A stretch of DNA of 64,000 nucleotides from Ostrinia nubilalis (taxonomy: Eukaryota > Arthropoda > Insecta > Lepidoptera > Crambidae): assembly GCF_963855985.1 (NCBI RefSeq), contig NC_087105.1, forward strand, positions 6,326,501-6,390,500. Direction: 5' to 3'. A program made the position numbers and the translations under genes. Positions 45,215 to 58,187 of this stretch are shown here, one piece after another (position 1 is the first letter of the stretch; every line of letters starts with the position of its first letter). The notes below the pieces were generated by a model. That model did no database searches, had not been told where the DNA came from, and saw nothing but the letters and a program-made list of their open reading frames with translations.

Positions 45215-47024
45215 TCAAGTCGTACTGCGGGACAAAGCCAGCAACGGGTCCCACTCGGCCAGATCCATCTCGACTTCACCTGTGAACAAGCGCACGCGTT
45301 AGACCCGTGATGAACTCTGATGATGCGTGATCGCATTGCTCAAGGAAGACGTTGGACTTACTTATAAGGTCTTCGGGGAGATCGACGGTGGCTGGTGGAG
45401 GCAGAATGAAGCCTGAAGGTTCCAATTCCTGTGGGCAAACAATATAAATTTTAGAAAAATAATATCATCGTAAAGCCGTTCCAGATAAATAGAATGTTAA
45501 TGTCTCAAATAGGTACTTACAATATCCATCAGATCTGGTATATCATTGGACGCCCAGGTTTCCAAGAGCGCCTCCTCTTCGCCTTCAATTAATGGAATCA
45601 GGTCAAGTAAATCCACGTCAAGTAGATTCTCTGGAATCTGTGGACAATAACAATGGGTTAGAAAATACAATAAAACATGGGAAAGTAATATTGCCTCATG
45701 ACTTTTCTTCAATGGAACTTACTTCTGTGGATCCGTGACGTGACGGAGAGTCGATGCCGGAATCATATTGAACTCGTACTTTTGTGTCAGTGATCTGAAA
45801 GGAGAAAGAAAACATTGTTAGAGCACTTATCAAATTGTAGACAATAATATACAGTGTGTTTTGTAAAAGTAATAAACTTACAATATTGTTTGGAGCAACT
45901 GGTTTGTTCTCTTCCATCTTCTCCGCTGATGAAGGTAGGGCGAGGACCTTAACAGAAATACCGTATTCGTCAGAATAGATACAGTTATTTAAAAAAAAAA
46001 CAATATTGAGGCTATTATCATTTCGAAATCGAGAAACTTACGTTGATTTCACTTGGTTGGACAGCCGGTTCCACGGATTCGACGTGAAAATCGTTCGGAC
46101 CAACTTCCGTGGTTGTGTCCTCCTCCAGAAGGATCACTTGCTCAATAATCTGAAATAAAAAAATATTATATAAATAAAAATAACAATTAAAAAATGAATT
46201 ATTAAAATATAAAATATTGAATAATTATTGAATTACTTACCGCTTCAGGCACGCACTCGCTGCCGCCCGCCGGCGCCGCCCGCCCCAGCTTCCTGGGAGG
46301 AGACTCCTGCCTACTGAGGGATGCCTTCAGCCTCCTCACTACAAACAAACACACCACACGATTAGCATAATGATACTCAATATAAATTCTCATAGTAATC
46401 TATCAATGTAATACAAAAGTAAATTAAACGATGTTTTATATGATAAGACTTACATTTTTTGCGGAGCTCTGCGTTGTCAACGCGCAGTTGTTCCACTTCT
46501 TTCTCCGCATCTGAGGCGTCGTCCTCCAAGCCCGCTATGTAAATCGCGACTTCGCGATCGGTTTTTGGCTGGAGCTTTTTCTAGAAAATAAGGAAAGTGT
46601 TAGTTTGGTATACAAGAGAAATAAAATATGAATGCCCTTGTGTACTGTGTGCTTACTTCAGGGTTTATTAGTTGGACAAGCTCCGTCCACCTTTCCTTTA
46701 TTTCTTTGCGCCTCAGTTGCTCATAATATTTGTTGCGCTCCTTCTGCTGCTCCTAAATGACACGAAAAAGAAAATTAATATTACACATCGTTTAAATGAA
46801 GATAATACGTACACATTCGCAATGATCACTTACTTTGGATAGACGAGGGCGGTTTTGCCCGCGAGGCCGGCCACGTTGCTTCAGAGGCAAGTTGTGCATC
46901 TGTAAAATATAATAAATTAAATTAGATCACGCAGACCTTACCTTACTGCTGTAACTATGAGTCTTAGTAAAATGACTTTAACAATCCGTGTTGCCTTTGA
47001 ATCACTTACAACTTCCAATTCCAT
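45215..47024 (-). CDS. Gene A, right copy: AT-hook/bHLH-leucine-zipper protein, 298 aa
   Basis: Exons descending: 47024-47010, 46899-46834, 46752-46657, 46580-46454, 46338-46241, 46149-46042, 45947-45882, 45794-45723, 45637-45521, 45428-45362, 45279-45215. Each exon reads the same as the left copy by my comparison, and all splice sites are intact. RGRP AT-hook at 14-17, bHLH at 28-77, zipper at 77-109, DSGIDS degron at 203-208, acidic leucine-rich tails. Two identical copies imply either recent duplication or ongoing gene conversion. Likely nuclear; DNA target unknown. Confidence 0.82.
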
Positions 47025-47104
47025 TGCGACGATTTTGAAAACTCGTAACTACAAGATCGCACAATTCGCACACAAGACACGGTAGTCCCAGTTGACACCA
47101 AAAG

Positions 47105-47191
47105 GCGACTGACGAAGGCTGCATCGGGAACCGCTTTAAGTACCTGCGCCCGCGCACACCCGCCCCCGCCCCGCTGGTTGGGGGCGGCGCG
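47105..47191 (-). promoter_or_regulatory. Core promoter of gene A, right copy
   Basis: Mirror of 2700-2786, with initiator A at 47110 and the same GC box and CTTAAA. Confidence 0.55.
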
Positions 47192-48640
47192 TGTCTGGTG
47201 ACGCGTGGGGTAGAGCAGGACTGAAGCGCAGTTCGCATTGGGAAAAGCGCGCCATGGAATTATTTGATATGGCCAGATTAATTATTCTGTATTATGTTTT
47301 AATTCGACTAACTAGCCGTCATAAAAATTAATTCTACTATTCCATTGTTCACTATGCGTGATTTGTTGATGATACAAGTGTTATTAACTAAACTATGAAT
47401 ATCGTTACTAAATTCTACCGAGATTGTTTTTATTAAGCTGAAGAAATTAAGTTCTTCACTTGTCTTGCCTTCTTATCATTTGTCCAACAGTCACCGGAGA
47501 CCAAAACTGACAAATATTATAAAAATTCTGAGTACATTTAGCTCAATATGTCAAAAATGTGTTTGAACAGTAAAATACGAGTTAATCTAACATTTTGTTG
47601 AAATATCCTTTCGCTAGTTGCTGAGATCGTCGTTTATTTGATCGTAGTTTTGAAATAGTCGACTGTTTTCACTACTTTTTCGGCCATATGGCTTTATGAT
47701 ACTAAAATGTATGTTTTTATAATTATTACAATAGTTATAAGACGTTAGGATCTAATATAACATTCATTTCATTCTGTAAGTTTTAAAAATTCAATATGAT
47801 GTGATCATTGCATATACGAGAGATAATTTAGTTTATCATTTTCTTTTCGTTGTTTGGGGCTTTTATTAAAAATAGTTTCTTTTTTATTTCTTCTTACAGG
47901 TGTAGTCCTGTGATATTCACTATCATGATTTATGTAGAGTAGATAATATAAACGAATATACATTAATAATATGAATCCAACGATCCTGGTCTCAGTTTAT
48001 TTATTAGCTAGTGTTAAGTTGGAGTTACATACATAACTTTTTTACTATGTAAAACAACTTGCCAATGTTTTGTACCTACGAGTACATAATATCAATCACC
48101 CAACTTTGCATGTGTAATATGCAAGAGTACCACACACCTGTCCGCCCTACGGTGATCGCAGTGAAACCTCGCGTTCAGAGACATTTCTCGCGAGTGAGTG
48201 TATCTACAGAGCAGGCGTGTGATATCAAATACATGAGGAACTTACGGCGCTGAACGAGCATATTAACAGCCAGCCTATAAAACTTATCATGCCTTAGAGA
48301 AAAAATATCCAAATCGTTAAAGTTTTCATTATTTATAATTTTTGCATTCTGTTAATGGGGACCGAATACCTGCATTAGTTCGGCAAGGCTTGATTGCAAA
48401 TAGTTTATGCGTTCGCGAAGATCTCATTAACAATCTTGTGACGCTGTAGTTAAATTTATTTGTAATTTCTGTGCAATCATATCTATTGTACCTATATAAT
48501 ATCATGAAGTAACATTGTTTCAAGCTATGTGTGTCCGGATCGAAAGTCAGGTAAATTACATTTGTTAAGTTTCTTTTTAAGGCATTTGACAAACAAAAGA
48601 TGTGGAAAAAAACGTTGCCATACCTCACACGCAGGCGACG
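47192..48640. other. AT-rich upstream region of gene A, right copy
   Basis: Mirror of 1253-2690. The conserved ORFs are by-products of the duplication. The palindrome ends near 48640. Confidence 0.55.
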
Positions 48641-50600
48641 TTATCGTACTTCACACATAGCAAGGAAGCTCACACGGGTGGCAGCTTTAAGCTCGTTTAC
48701 CTGGAATTGACCTTTGTCAATAAGTACGCATTGTTCTTGTTTTACAAATAATAATTCGGCTTTCGTGATAATCTCTATATGAATGGGTTGGCTAAGCTCG
48801 TTGATGAGCAGTAAATAAAGATAATGAGGATGATGAGTCACCTAAGTCTAGCTCGTTATAGACAACTGTCTTGTGAAATGTAGACCTGTTTGTTATCTTC
48901 TTCACAATGTGATGGCGATAAGAAGGCAATACGCATGGATTGGCGGTAGAAAGTTCGCCGGGTAAACTAGTTAATAACATTTTGAACACCTCTAAAGTCT
49001 CACTATTCTGGGTATATGTGGGTACAGTCTGTATGTGGTTGTCATTCATCAAAAACAAGATAGAAAATATAGTGTCAATGATTTAGATTCTGATTTCAAT
49101 GAATGATTGCTTCTTGCGCTTACTATAATTTTATTATGCAGTTTGTTTGACTTAGGGTGGATTCGACCAAACAAAAGTAAAACAATAATCACAGAATAAA
49201 CTTGTCATTTTGACATTTTCCCATACTGAAACTGTCACTGTGCCAGTTATACCGGTAGTTATTCTCGGATAAATGTTTGGTCGAATCGGGCCTTAGAATA
49301 TTAGGTTTTACTACTTCGATTATATTCATAGTTATACCTACTCGTAAAGAGGAAAGATTTGATTGTTTGTACTGAATAGGCTCCAAAACTATTGGATTGA
49401 TTTGAAAAATTATCTCACTATTAGAATCCTACATTATTTTTGATAAATATAAGCGGTACCAAGTTCGCCGTGTCAGCTATGATAAAATAAATGAGAGCAA
49501 TTTGCTTGTAATACTGAATATTGCAAACAATACTTTGTTTAGTAAGTACTTCATTATTTAATTCATATCTTCGATTGAAAATTGAAAAATTCCAAACAAA
49601 TGAGTTACATTTTTAATGAAACTACTTTACAATAGTTTATAACTTACATTAGGCTAATGATATCAACGATAACGATAAGTGCCTACTTAGGGAGAGAAAG
49701 TTTCTCACTGAATACTAATGACAATAATATTTTTAACAATATTTAGATAATTGCATTATTGTGTTAATTATGTACCAAAACTTGGTAGTAACCTGGGAAC
49801 TTTTGAGCAAATCATTAATATTATTACGAACATTATTCTAATACACCTACTTAGTCGTTAGGAACTAAAAATAATAGAGTTTTTTACTCTAACTTTTAAA
49901 ACTTCCAACGTAGATTATTAAGTTGGATACACATTAAATATTATTATCTGTAAATTTTGTTGTAAAGTGACGAATGAAACATGGTGGATGAATAAAGTCA
50001 AGCCAAACGTTAGCATTGCTAAAGTCGCTACCAAGCTATGCTACGATGCTTCGTAGCGTCTTATCATTTGCTACGGAATTATTTTCGTAGCAGCCGCTTG
50101 TTCCTTATTGGAGATTATGATTGCTGATACAATATTTCGTAAAAATATAGTCTATTTGAAAGTATTTGCAGTTGTTAAATATATTTGTAGGTCATGGAAA
50201 GTGCATGTGACCTTTTTATATTAAATAAATGCTCTTATAATTAAACCTATCAAAGATAAAAAGATCACCTCATATGTTTCCAACACTTGCACTCACAGAT
50301 GAAAGTCAAAAATGGGTTAGCATTAGTACATTCTTTATACGTAATAATATAGTACAATAAAACTTGCGATAAGCATAAACAATGTAATCATAAAATGTGT
50401 ATGAAGCATCCTTTCTAATCCTTTTGGAGACAATGCACACCAACACACATTCACTTTAGGGGCAATATTATACCTGCGGGCGCATTGTTTCTTCACAATG
50501 ATAATTTACCATTCAGTATTTTTAAGTGTGGTATTTAAATGATCGAATATAAATTCAAATGTAAGGTATCAATAATACTGATTATGGCGCACTGAAATAC
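48641..50600. repeat. Degenerate gene-flank unit without a gene, outside the palindrome
   Basis: 48641-48860 is homologous (inverted) to 11060-11280. The hairpin motif at 50027-50057 has a mismatched stem. 50280-50520 matches 34560-34840. I found no exon of the gene family in it, so it looks like a unit that lost its gene. Confidence 0.55.
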
Positions 50601-50889
50601 TAAATGGGCGAAAGGTTGAAGGCGAGTAGAAATATTGAAAACGGCGACTTGAAAATATGAATTTGAGTTACGGGTCAATCAGAACGATCAGCGATCTTAC
50701 CTGAAGTAATTTATATTAGCTAGATGATCTACTATACAGATGCTGACCTAATAATCGACGATTAAAAAGAACTGATTTATAAAATAATTTTGGTTTAATT
50801 TTCGCACAGATGGCAGCACGTCAAGGTCTACACTGTGGCATCATAAAATATGTAGTTGTAATGTGTGCAATTTTGCAACAATTTACACG
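50601..50889. other. No gene recognised
   Basis: AT-rich, no repeat end or domain seen. Confidence 0.4.
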
Positions 50890-51385
50890 GTGTTACCACA
50901 AAATATAACAGAAGGTAAACTCCATACTAAGCGCGCTCGAGCCACGCACACATAGACACCGCTCACGTACGCGTTATCAAGACTGTCTTGGACGAATGCG
51001 AGGCGCGACTGCGTTTGCTTGAGTGACGCTGCTCACGCGTTTGTAAAATGGTTTGTGCGAAAATGAGTGAACAACAAAAAAGGGGTACTATAACATTTGT
51101 TAAGTAGACGGTTGCTTACACTCGACATTTAAAACTAAATATTCGTTTTTTAAACTACCAGTTGATTCCGGGAGGTAAGTAAGGTATTTATTTTTATTTC
51201 AATAGTTCGTTTAACGTTGACAAATTGAAAGCCAACTCAATTATTAGTAATATCGAATTGTTTTAAAGAGATTTTAGGAATTATTGGATAATAGTGTCAA
51301 CCACTCAACTACATACTACTTCCTTCTCGTGTATTTGTTTGCAAACTATTATTATAATTACGTACTAAACATAACTACATATAAT
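50890..51385 (+). repeat. Left arm of a second, smaller inverted repeat
   Basis: From ACAAAATATAACAGAAGG (about 50900) inwards it matches the reverse complement of 59730-60505, including the GC-rich block with CTCGAGCCACGCACAC. Arms are about 0.5 kb around about 8.3 kb of nested elements. Could be a long-TIR transposon; no target duplication recognised. Confidence 0.65.
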
Positions 51386-52320
51386 TATACGTGAATATCT
51401 GTTATTGTCTTTCTTCCATAGTATTAAGAGTTACATTTTTCTATCATATCGAAATAAACGCAACACAGGACAAGACAACCTTAGCGCGACGGCCGAGCGT
51501 GGGACCGAGCGAGGTATGCAAAGCAAGGTACATACATGAGTTTACCTTCTGTTATATTTTGTGGTGTTACTTTGCATTCTTGCCATATTTACAGAGGTAA
51601 ACTATATTACTGACACTGAACATAAATCAGTAAAAAAACAATGTCCTAAACTTTTGTTTTTTTAATGAGTAAGTATTTTATCGACAATCTATTAAACACA
51701 CCACTACTCGTAAACACATGCACATCACTTGTTGGCGATGGCGACGGAGACTCTTTTTACTTTTTATTCTTTTTCTTCTTCTTTCCGTGCCTCTTCCCAT
51801 TATTTGGGGTCGGCCCTCCTCGTTCTCATGCGCCAGATCGCTCGATCCTCGATCGATCGAACTTTTTACTTTTTATTCTATTTTTAAATATCTATTGCTA
51901 TCTATTGTTTTTAAAATTATTTTTGACTCTTTTGTAAAAAGCTGACGCTAGGTTTATTGCGTCTGTTGAATGTGAGAGATAATAAAATTGGTTTATTCCA
52001 ATTTGTACTACAAAACTAAAATACTGAAAACTTGGTGTGCTTTCTTTACGGAAGTCTCTAAAATAATAGGTATTGTTCCCTACTTTTGTGTCTGTGAATA
52101 TGGCAGGGATACAAAGTAACACCCTGTATAGTTTAATGTGCATGAACAAGGTATCGACACAAAATATAACAGAAGGTAAACTCATGGTATGTACTTCGCT
52201 TTGCATACCTGTGCTCGGCCCTCGCGCTAGGGTTGTCTTGTCATGTGTTGCGTTTATTTCGTTATGATAGAAAAATGTAACTCTTAATACTATAGAAGAA
52301 AGACAATAACAGATATCCAC
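51386..52320. mobile_element. Inverted-repeat element with about 220-bp arms
   Basis: 51390-51606 reappears inverted at about 52080-52318 (both contain TATCTGTTATTGTCTTTCTT). CACCCTGTATA near 52120 resembles a TIR end. The interior is pyrimidine-rich. ORFs in it are incidental. Confidence 0.55.
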
Positions 52321-52324
52321 ATTA

Positions 52325-52420
52325 TCTACTGCTACTGCTACTGCCACTGCCACTGCCACTGCCACTGCCACTGCCACTGCCACTGCCACTGCCACTGCCA
52401 CTGCCACTGCCACTGCCACG
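52325..52420. repeat. (CTGCCA)n microsatellite
   Basis: About 14 hexamer units. The minus-strand Ala-Val run at 52329-52419 is only a translation of the repeat. Confidence 0.9.
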
Positions 52421-53672
52421 TAAACAAAGGCTCCGTAAATAAATTGTGTTTAAAAATAGTAAAAACAAATAACTTTATGAGAGAACTTGCTAAACGTGAT
52501 CAAAAGTGTTTAAATATTGTGTGTGATTGTTGGCAAAAGTTAATATCATGACGATGTGGAATAATAACAACTTGTAAACATTGACTAAAAAGTGAATAAA
52601 AGTGATAAAACCGAACAAAACTCATAATAAAGTACTATGCAACGTCTTCGGTATGATACTTGTAATGTTTGTAGCTACTTTTAACCTGGTTTAGTGAAAA
52701 AATAGTGCAAAATATATATTTTCCAAGTATCCGTTACCGTTCAAATTGTCGCTTATCAACAAAACTTTGGAAGAACATACGAAATAGCGCCATCTACCGA
52801 AGTGAGCTGAAACTACTAGCTCACAGTGCTTTATGCTAAATTGAGGTTCTTACTCTGCCTAGGCCTGCGTATTATTAGCGACATCTATGAAATTATAACG
52901 ATTGCATAATGGCTGGGAAAAAGATTTGTTCAGGATGCCGCAATGAGATAAATAGCAGACGATATCTGATATGTAGCTTATGTGACCAAGTGTACGACTT
53001 GATTTGTGCAAATGTATCTGAGCAGCGCTTTTATAATACATTGGACGCTGAGCATAGAAAAACATGGAAATGTCCGCATTGCATTTGTAACAAACCGAAG
53101 ACAAATAACATAAACACACCAGTACGATCTGCAATACTAAATGCAGAAGACGCAAATGTTACTTTGAGAAAAAATTGCAAGTCGAACAAACTTTCTCCAG
53201 TTGAACCGTCGTCGGCAGAAACAGAAGAAACTTCGATAGCTGAGAACTTATTGAATGATGAAAGCCTACTGGGTGACACAATTACATCCCGCATGTCTCA
53301 TATACTGCCATGTCGACGTGAAACGCCTAATAGTGGATCTACACTCACCCTTGACCAAATCAGCACACTTCTCGATAAGAAACTGGAACAAAACGAAAAT
53401 AAAATAGTTGAACTCTTAACAAATGCAATAAAATCACTTGTAAAACAAGAACTCCAGGACTCAATACAACAAATTAATAATGAGTTTACTCAGCGCATAG
53501 AATCTGTGACTAACAAACATCAGCACCTGGAATCTGAAATAGAAAACTTAAACCGAAAACTTACTATAATGAAGGAGGAAATAGCTCATCTGAATAACCA
53601 ATTCAAATCCGTGCGAAACTCTGAGAATAACAACAACAGTAAAAAAATGGTATTTTATGGATTAGATGAGCA

Positions 53673-54611
53673 TTTATTTTATGGATTGATTAATTGTACA
53701 TTGTGTGTTCCTTTTCTTCTGTTATGTTATTTGTTTGGTGTGCAATAAAGTGTATTTATTATTTATTATTATTATCTATATTTTCTTCTTAAAGATTCTA
53801 TTATTTATTATTATTCTTGTTTACACTTTGTGTATCTCACGGGTCAAAAGTGGCCCGGTCCTTTATAAGGCTTGCGTGGGGATACAGATCCAACACGTAG
53901 AGGCCGTTAGCGCAAAATAATCGACAAAAGTGAAAGTGGTGCACATGCTGGATCTAGTCTCTGACTATATCATGGGATGTAGCCAGAGACCATCCCCAGC
54001 CTGTGCACAGGAGCTATTACAGTTATTGGAGAATGGACTAGGGTTATGGATGAAGGATGGATGGACTGGTTACTGGGCTATGGATGGAGACTACGGGTCA
54101 CCTGCCTGGTTCATAGTCTCGGACTGAAAAAATGGCAGGCGGTGACTAGCCAGCGACTAAATGGGCCCCCCCTGGCGTCATGGGTCGTATAGACCGGACT
54201 GAGGGGCAACATTGGCGTCTGCCAGCTCAGGGGTGTAGAGAGGTGTGCTGCGCTTTCTCCGAGGTTACTCGCGGCGTTATGCCCTTTAACACTTCCACCC
54301 CTGGAGCATATAGCTCTAGCGACTCCACTCTGGCCGGCCGGTTAAGGCAAGCCAGAGGTGAAAGTCCTGCAGACCCTCTTGGATTCCACTTCGGCAAGCC
54401 GAAGACGAGGGTCTTGACCGACTCTCGGGAGCACTCGGGTTAACAACTGGCCCCGTGGTGTCGCTACTCACCAACAGCTCGCCACAAAGCTGCCCTGCGG
54501 GGCCTTGACCGACTCTCGGGAGCACTCGGGTTAACAACTGGCCCCGTGGTGTCGCTACTCACCAACAGCTCGCCACAAAGCTGCCCTGCGGGGCTTATTA
54601 TTATTATTATT
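53673..54611 (+). mobile_element. 5'-truncated LINE-like insertion with (TTA)n tail
   Basis: ATGAGCA is duplicated at 53666-53672 and 54612-54618, and removing one copy plus the insert restores the ORF1 frame. The 3' end is GGGGCTTATTATTATTAT. The first 170 bp contain AATAAA and TTATT runs that may be a second nested tail. No intact coding sequence. Confidence 0.85.
54413..54594 (+). repeat. Tandem duplication, 2 x 91 bp
   Basis: CTTGACCGACTCTCGGGAGC begins at 54413 and again at 54504, and the two units look identical. Lies in the 3' UTR of the inserted element. Confidence 0.9.
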
Positions 54612-55059
54612 ATGAGCACAAGTGGGAAACAGAAGATGAACTACATCACCGACTCGTCAATATCATCCGAGATTTTTCAAATATAAATTTAGATGGATAC
54701 ATCGAAAGTGTGAGTAGACTAGGAAGGAGTAGATACCGTCGTCCCATAGTAATAGAACTGATTAGCAAAAAAATGGTTAAGACCGTGTTGAACTACAAAC
54801 GAGCTGTTGCCCGATCTGGTATGGCGATAAACGAGTTCCTCGAAAACGACGATCTACAAAAACACAATGAACTAAGAAAACTGCTCCACCAAGCTCGCAA
54901 AGAAGGCCACCACGCTGTGATTAGAAACAATACACTAATAATAAATGGAAAACAATATAACAGCCAGTTACATGAATGTAACTCTCAAATACCGATCCAA
55001 CAAACTACGACAAGAACACACGAAACAGACAATATAATAGATCCAACTATTCCTTTCGA

Positions 55060-56150
55060 AACTAAATTCAACATACTGATTCAAAATGCAAGAAGTATCA
55101 AAAATAAGATCTCCACCTTTGAAAGCCCCTTAGAAGACCATCGCTATCAAGCAATATGCTTGTCAGAAACCTGGATTACCGAGGAGCAGCGACCCTACGT
55201 GCAAGTGAACGGCTACGAGTTCGCCCGCGCGCCGGCGTCGCCATGGGTCCGTGGCCGAGTCCCCCAGTTTTCGACGCACCCGTGGTCGACGCCCCCGGTC
55301 AGTTAAATTCGATTTGAAGCAATTTTTAATCAAATGTACAGTCAGGCACAAAAATGTTTATAAACGAATAAATATTTATTATGCCAGTAGAATTAAACAC
55401 AAAAATGAATCTAATGAAATGAAAATAATTCCTACAAAAGTTTTTTGTTTCTTACTACTGCTGGTTTTGGGTTAAAATTTTGCTCCCAGATTGCATAAAT
55501 AGCGTCAAACATGTATAGTTTAGTATAATAATTAGCTTGTGAAACTTTTTTCGTTGACTGTACTAAGTGCAAAAGCCGAAAAAAATATGATATTAAATTT
55601 ATTTAAATCGGGGGCGTCCACCACGGGTGCGTCAAATACTGGGGGACTCGGCCACGGACCCGTCGCCATCCTGCTGCCTGACGGGACCAGCTACACTGAA
55701 AGACAGGACATTACAGACTTATCCATAGAATACATTGTAGAATGTTGTGCAGTTGAGTTGAAGCCTAATTTATTATTAGTTAGTTTATATCGCGGGGACC
55801 GCGAAATACATACCTTTTTTTAATTTCTAGACTGCCTACTTAGTAAGTTAAAATCACATCACTATAAAATACATGTAATAATTACCGGAGATTTCAACAT
55901 AGATGCCTTGAAAAACCCTAGTGAATATAAAAAACTTGTTGAAATTATGTTAGAACTTAATTTACACCAAATTATTGATAAACCTACCAGAGAAACATTA
56001 ACAAGTGCCACTTGTATAGATCTCCTTTTCACAAATAATAAATTTTATTCTGTAACTGTGGAAGACTTAGGTATTTCAGATCATAATTCCATATTGTACA
56101 GCTTCGAACTTAAAACCCAAGATAAACCAAAAGTAATTTATAAAAATAAA
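55060..56150 (+). pseudogene. LINE endonuclease (APE type), broken
   Basis: Reads FNILIQNARSIKNKISTFE and AICLSETWI, then a 417-bp insertion (55245-55661), then VAILLPDGTSYTERQD, IITGDFNIDALK and GISDHNSILYS, the order of an apurinic-type endonuclease. Several stops (for example after HTFF at about 55823) and a frame change at the insertion show decay. Confidence 0.8.
55245..55661. mobile_element. 417-bp TIR element with 8-bp target duplication (Merlin-like?)
   Basis: TIRs GGGTCCGTGGCCGAGTCCCC extend about 55 bp with a few mismatches. GTCGCCAT is duplicated at 55237-55244 and 55662-55669. 8-bp duplications with GG-start TIRs are known from Merlin-type elements; the class is inferred, the element is directly visible. 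Confidence 0.85.
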
Positions 56151-57428
56151 TAGTGCAAAGAATGTACAAGCTTTTTTATCGGACATCAGTTCAATAAACT
56201 GGAATGATATCTTGGTCTATAATACGGATATAAACACTAACTACGGGCTATTTGATGACACATTAAATCAAATTTTAAATCATAGAATACCAGTGAAGCG
56301 CGTGAAATTAAATCCTAACACACATAATAAATGGCTAACAAATTGACTAAGAGTATCTTGTAAATATAAGAGATTTCTAAGCGCACTTAAAAATCGCTCA
56401 AACGATAAATTTCTCAAAAAATATTTCATTCAATATTCTAAAACATTAAAAAAATGTATAAAGTTATCAAAAAAGATTTCCTTTGTTAATGAAATGGCTC
56501 ATTCTAATAATAAAACAAAGAAAATGTGGGATATAATTAAACGCGTTACTACATCTAAACAAAATAAAAAGTCTCCCAAAAATATTAGTATTGACATAAA
56601 TAAGAATACCACTCGCTGTCCACACCATATTGTAAATAACTTCAATGAATATTTTGCATCAATAGGTAAACCTGAAACATTGGACGGTTCATCAAACCAT
56701 CATCCCGATAAGATTCATCCGGTAATCACCCCTGCAATAAACTCTATGTTTCTACAACCCGCAACAGAGCAAGAAATTTTCAAAATTATTAAAAGCCTTT
56801 CAAATAAATATAGCTCCGGTATAGATGAAATCCCTCCGACTTTGATCAAAGCATGTGCTAAAGAATTGACCCCACCACTAACAAAACTTATAAACCAATC
56901 ACTTGCAGAAAAAACATTTCCAAGTAGACTAAAAAAAGTACTAATTAAACCTATTTTGAAAAAAGGTGGAAGCGGTAGAGATGTAAGCCAATATCTATTC
57001 CTTGAACAATATCCAAAATTTTTGAAAAAGTTATGGCCAATAGAATCTGCAAGTTCCTTGAAAAATTTAATATTCTCGATATAAACCAATACGGATTTCG
57101 TCAAAATCGCTCAACCACTTTAGCTGTATATACCTATACTAAAGAAATACTCAAATACATAGATGACAAGAGCTACGCTGTAGGGTTGTTTCTTGATATG
57201 ACTAAAGCCTACGATAAAGTCTCCTATGAAATACTACTTGCAAAACTCTATGGAGTAGGTATTCGTGGTGATGCACATGAGTGGCTTCGGTCATACCTTA
57301 ACAATAGACAACAATGCGTACAGATACAATACTACAACGAATCTTCTAGCGAAAGACAAAACATACGATCTAGACTAATAAAATTACGACTAACTGGTCC
57401 ATCCCTCAAGGAAGCGTCTTAGGGTGTA

Positions 57429-58169
57429 TAGCCTGACCAGGAACATAAAAACCCTGGCATAGAGGCGCGTCAATTGCATTTGATAGTGCAACACTGAGTA
57501 CAGTCGTACCTCTGTTAAATTAATAGGCTAACTTTATGTATCAGGATTCAGGATTACGGGCTAATTTGATATTTTCATAAATTAACGAAAAAATATTATT
57601 ATAGGTAACCTGATTTAAATAAATTAAATGAAACCATCAATCGAGCTAGTAGATTTATTTTATTATTCATCAATAATCAAATTCAGAACTTGAATATTCA
57701 ACTGCAATGTCTGCTCATGAACGTTTCAAACTCGGTACTTCTTTCCCAATCCCATAAAATTCAACACTTAAAAAGTGACAAAATTTTTAAAATAGGTAGT
57801 TGAAACAAACCACAGCTAATTTTCATAGTGGACTGTACTATACGATAAACATGTCAGTTAATTTGACAACCTTTGTCGGAAACATTATTCAATGAAAATA
57901 TTGTCCGAACCCTTAGTATTTCTCTTCGACAAATACTTTAACACATTGTGAACCACTTTTCTTTCACGACTATAAAAATATTTTAGCAATTTAATTCATA
58001 AAACCAATTGCGCACATTTAAAATAAAGTTTGTTTACACTTTGACAGCAATAGACTGACATGCAAGGTGACATGTCAATGAAGTTTTCAGTTACTGTTGC
58101 CATTAAAAGAAATTAGTACCATTAGTTTTCCGCAACATGGCGAGGGTTTTTATGTTCCTGGTCAGGCTA
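57429..58169. mobile_element. 741-bp MITE in the LINE RT
   Basis: TIRs TAGCCTGACCAGGAACATAA; TA at 57427-57428 and 58170-58171. No coding capacity seen. Confidence 0.88.
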
Positions 58170-58187
58170 TATACTTTTTTTAATATA

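Larger units (their letters stand above)
27838..48640 (-). repeat. Right arm of giant palindrome
   Basis: Reverse complement of the left arm. It carries gene copies A and B, a truncated C and the D remnants in mirrored orientation. Right-only features are a piggyBac-type insertion (32768-33719), a Helitron insertion (42107-43035), a longer tetranucleotide run near 37700-37757, and a net loss of about 1.6 kb relative to left 11010-12690. The outer end is sharp: homology stops near 48640, where the left side turns into a truncated MITE. Confidence 0.95.
52909..55120 (+). pseudogene. LINE ORF1 (PHD-type zinc finger, coiled coil), interrupted by an insertion
   Basis: Begins MAGKKICSGCRNEI. The first 60 residues carry a CysHis pattern of a PHD-type finger (CSGC, CSLCDQVYDLIC, CPHC), followed by a Ser/Thr-rich linker and a coiled coil at about 145-235. 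At 53666-53672 it is split by a 939-bp insertion; the frame resumes at 54612 (EHKWETEDELHHRL) and runs on past VIRNNTLIINGK. In CR1/Jockey-type elements of insects this protein binds the element RNA. It belongs to the same element as the endonuclease and reverse transcriptase that follow. Confidence 0.75.

Noticed and set aside
1251..48640. Palindrome as pure assembly artefact
   Set aside because: Arms carry different insertions with correct target duplications and several substitutions, so they are not one sequence read twice. A chimeric join of two haplotypes is not fully excluded without reads.
51898..52419. 173-aa ORF with an Ala-Val repeat N-terminus
   Set aside because: The start is the translated (CTGCCA)n microsatellite and the rest is an arm of an inverted-repeat element; no independent gene.
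54180..54443. 87-aa ORF and neighbours in 53930-54540
   Set aside because: Lie in the 3' untranslated part of an inserted LINE, including a 91-bp tandem duplication.
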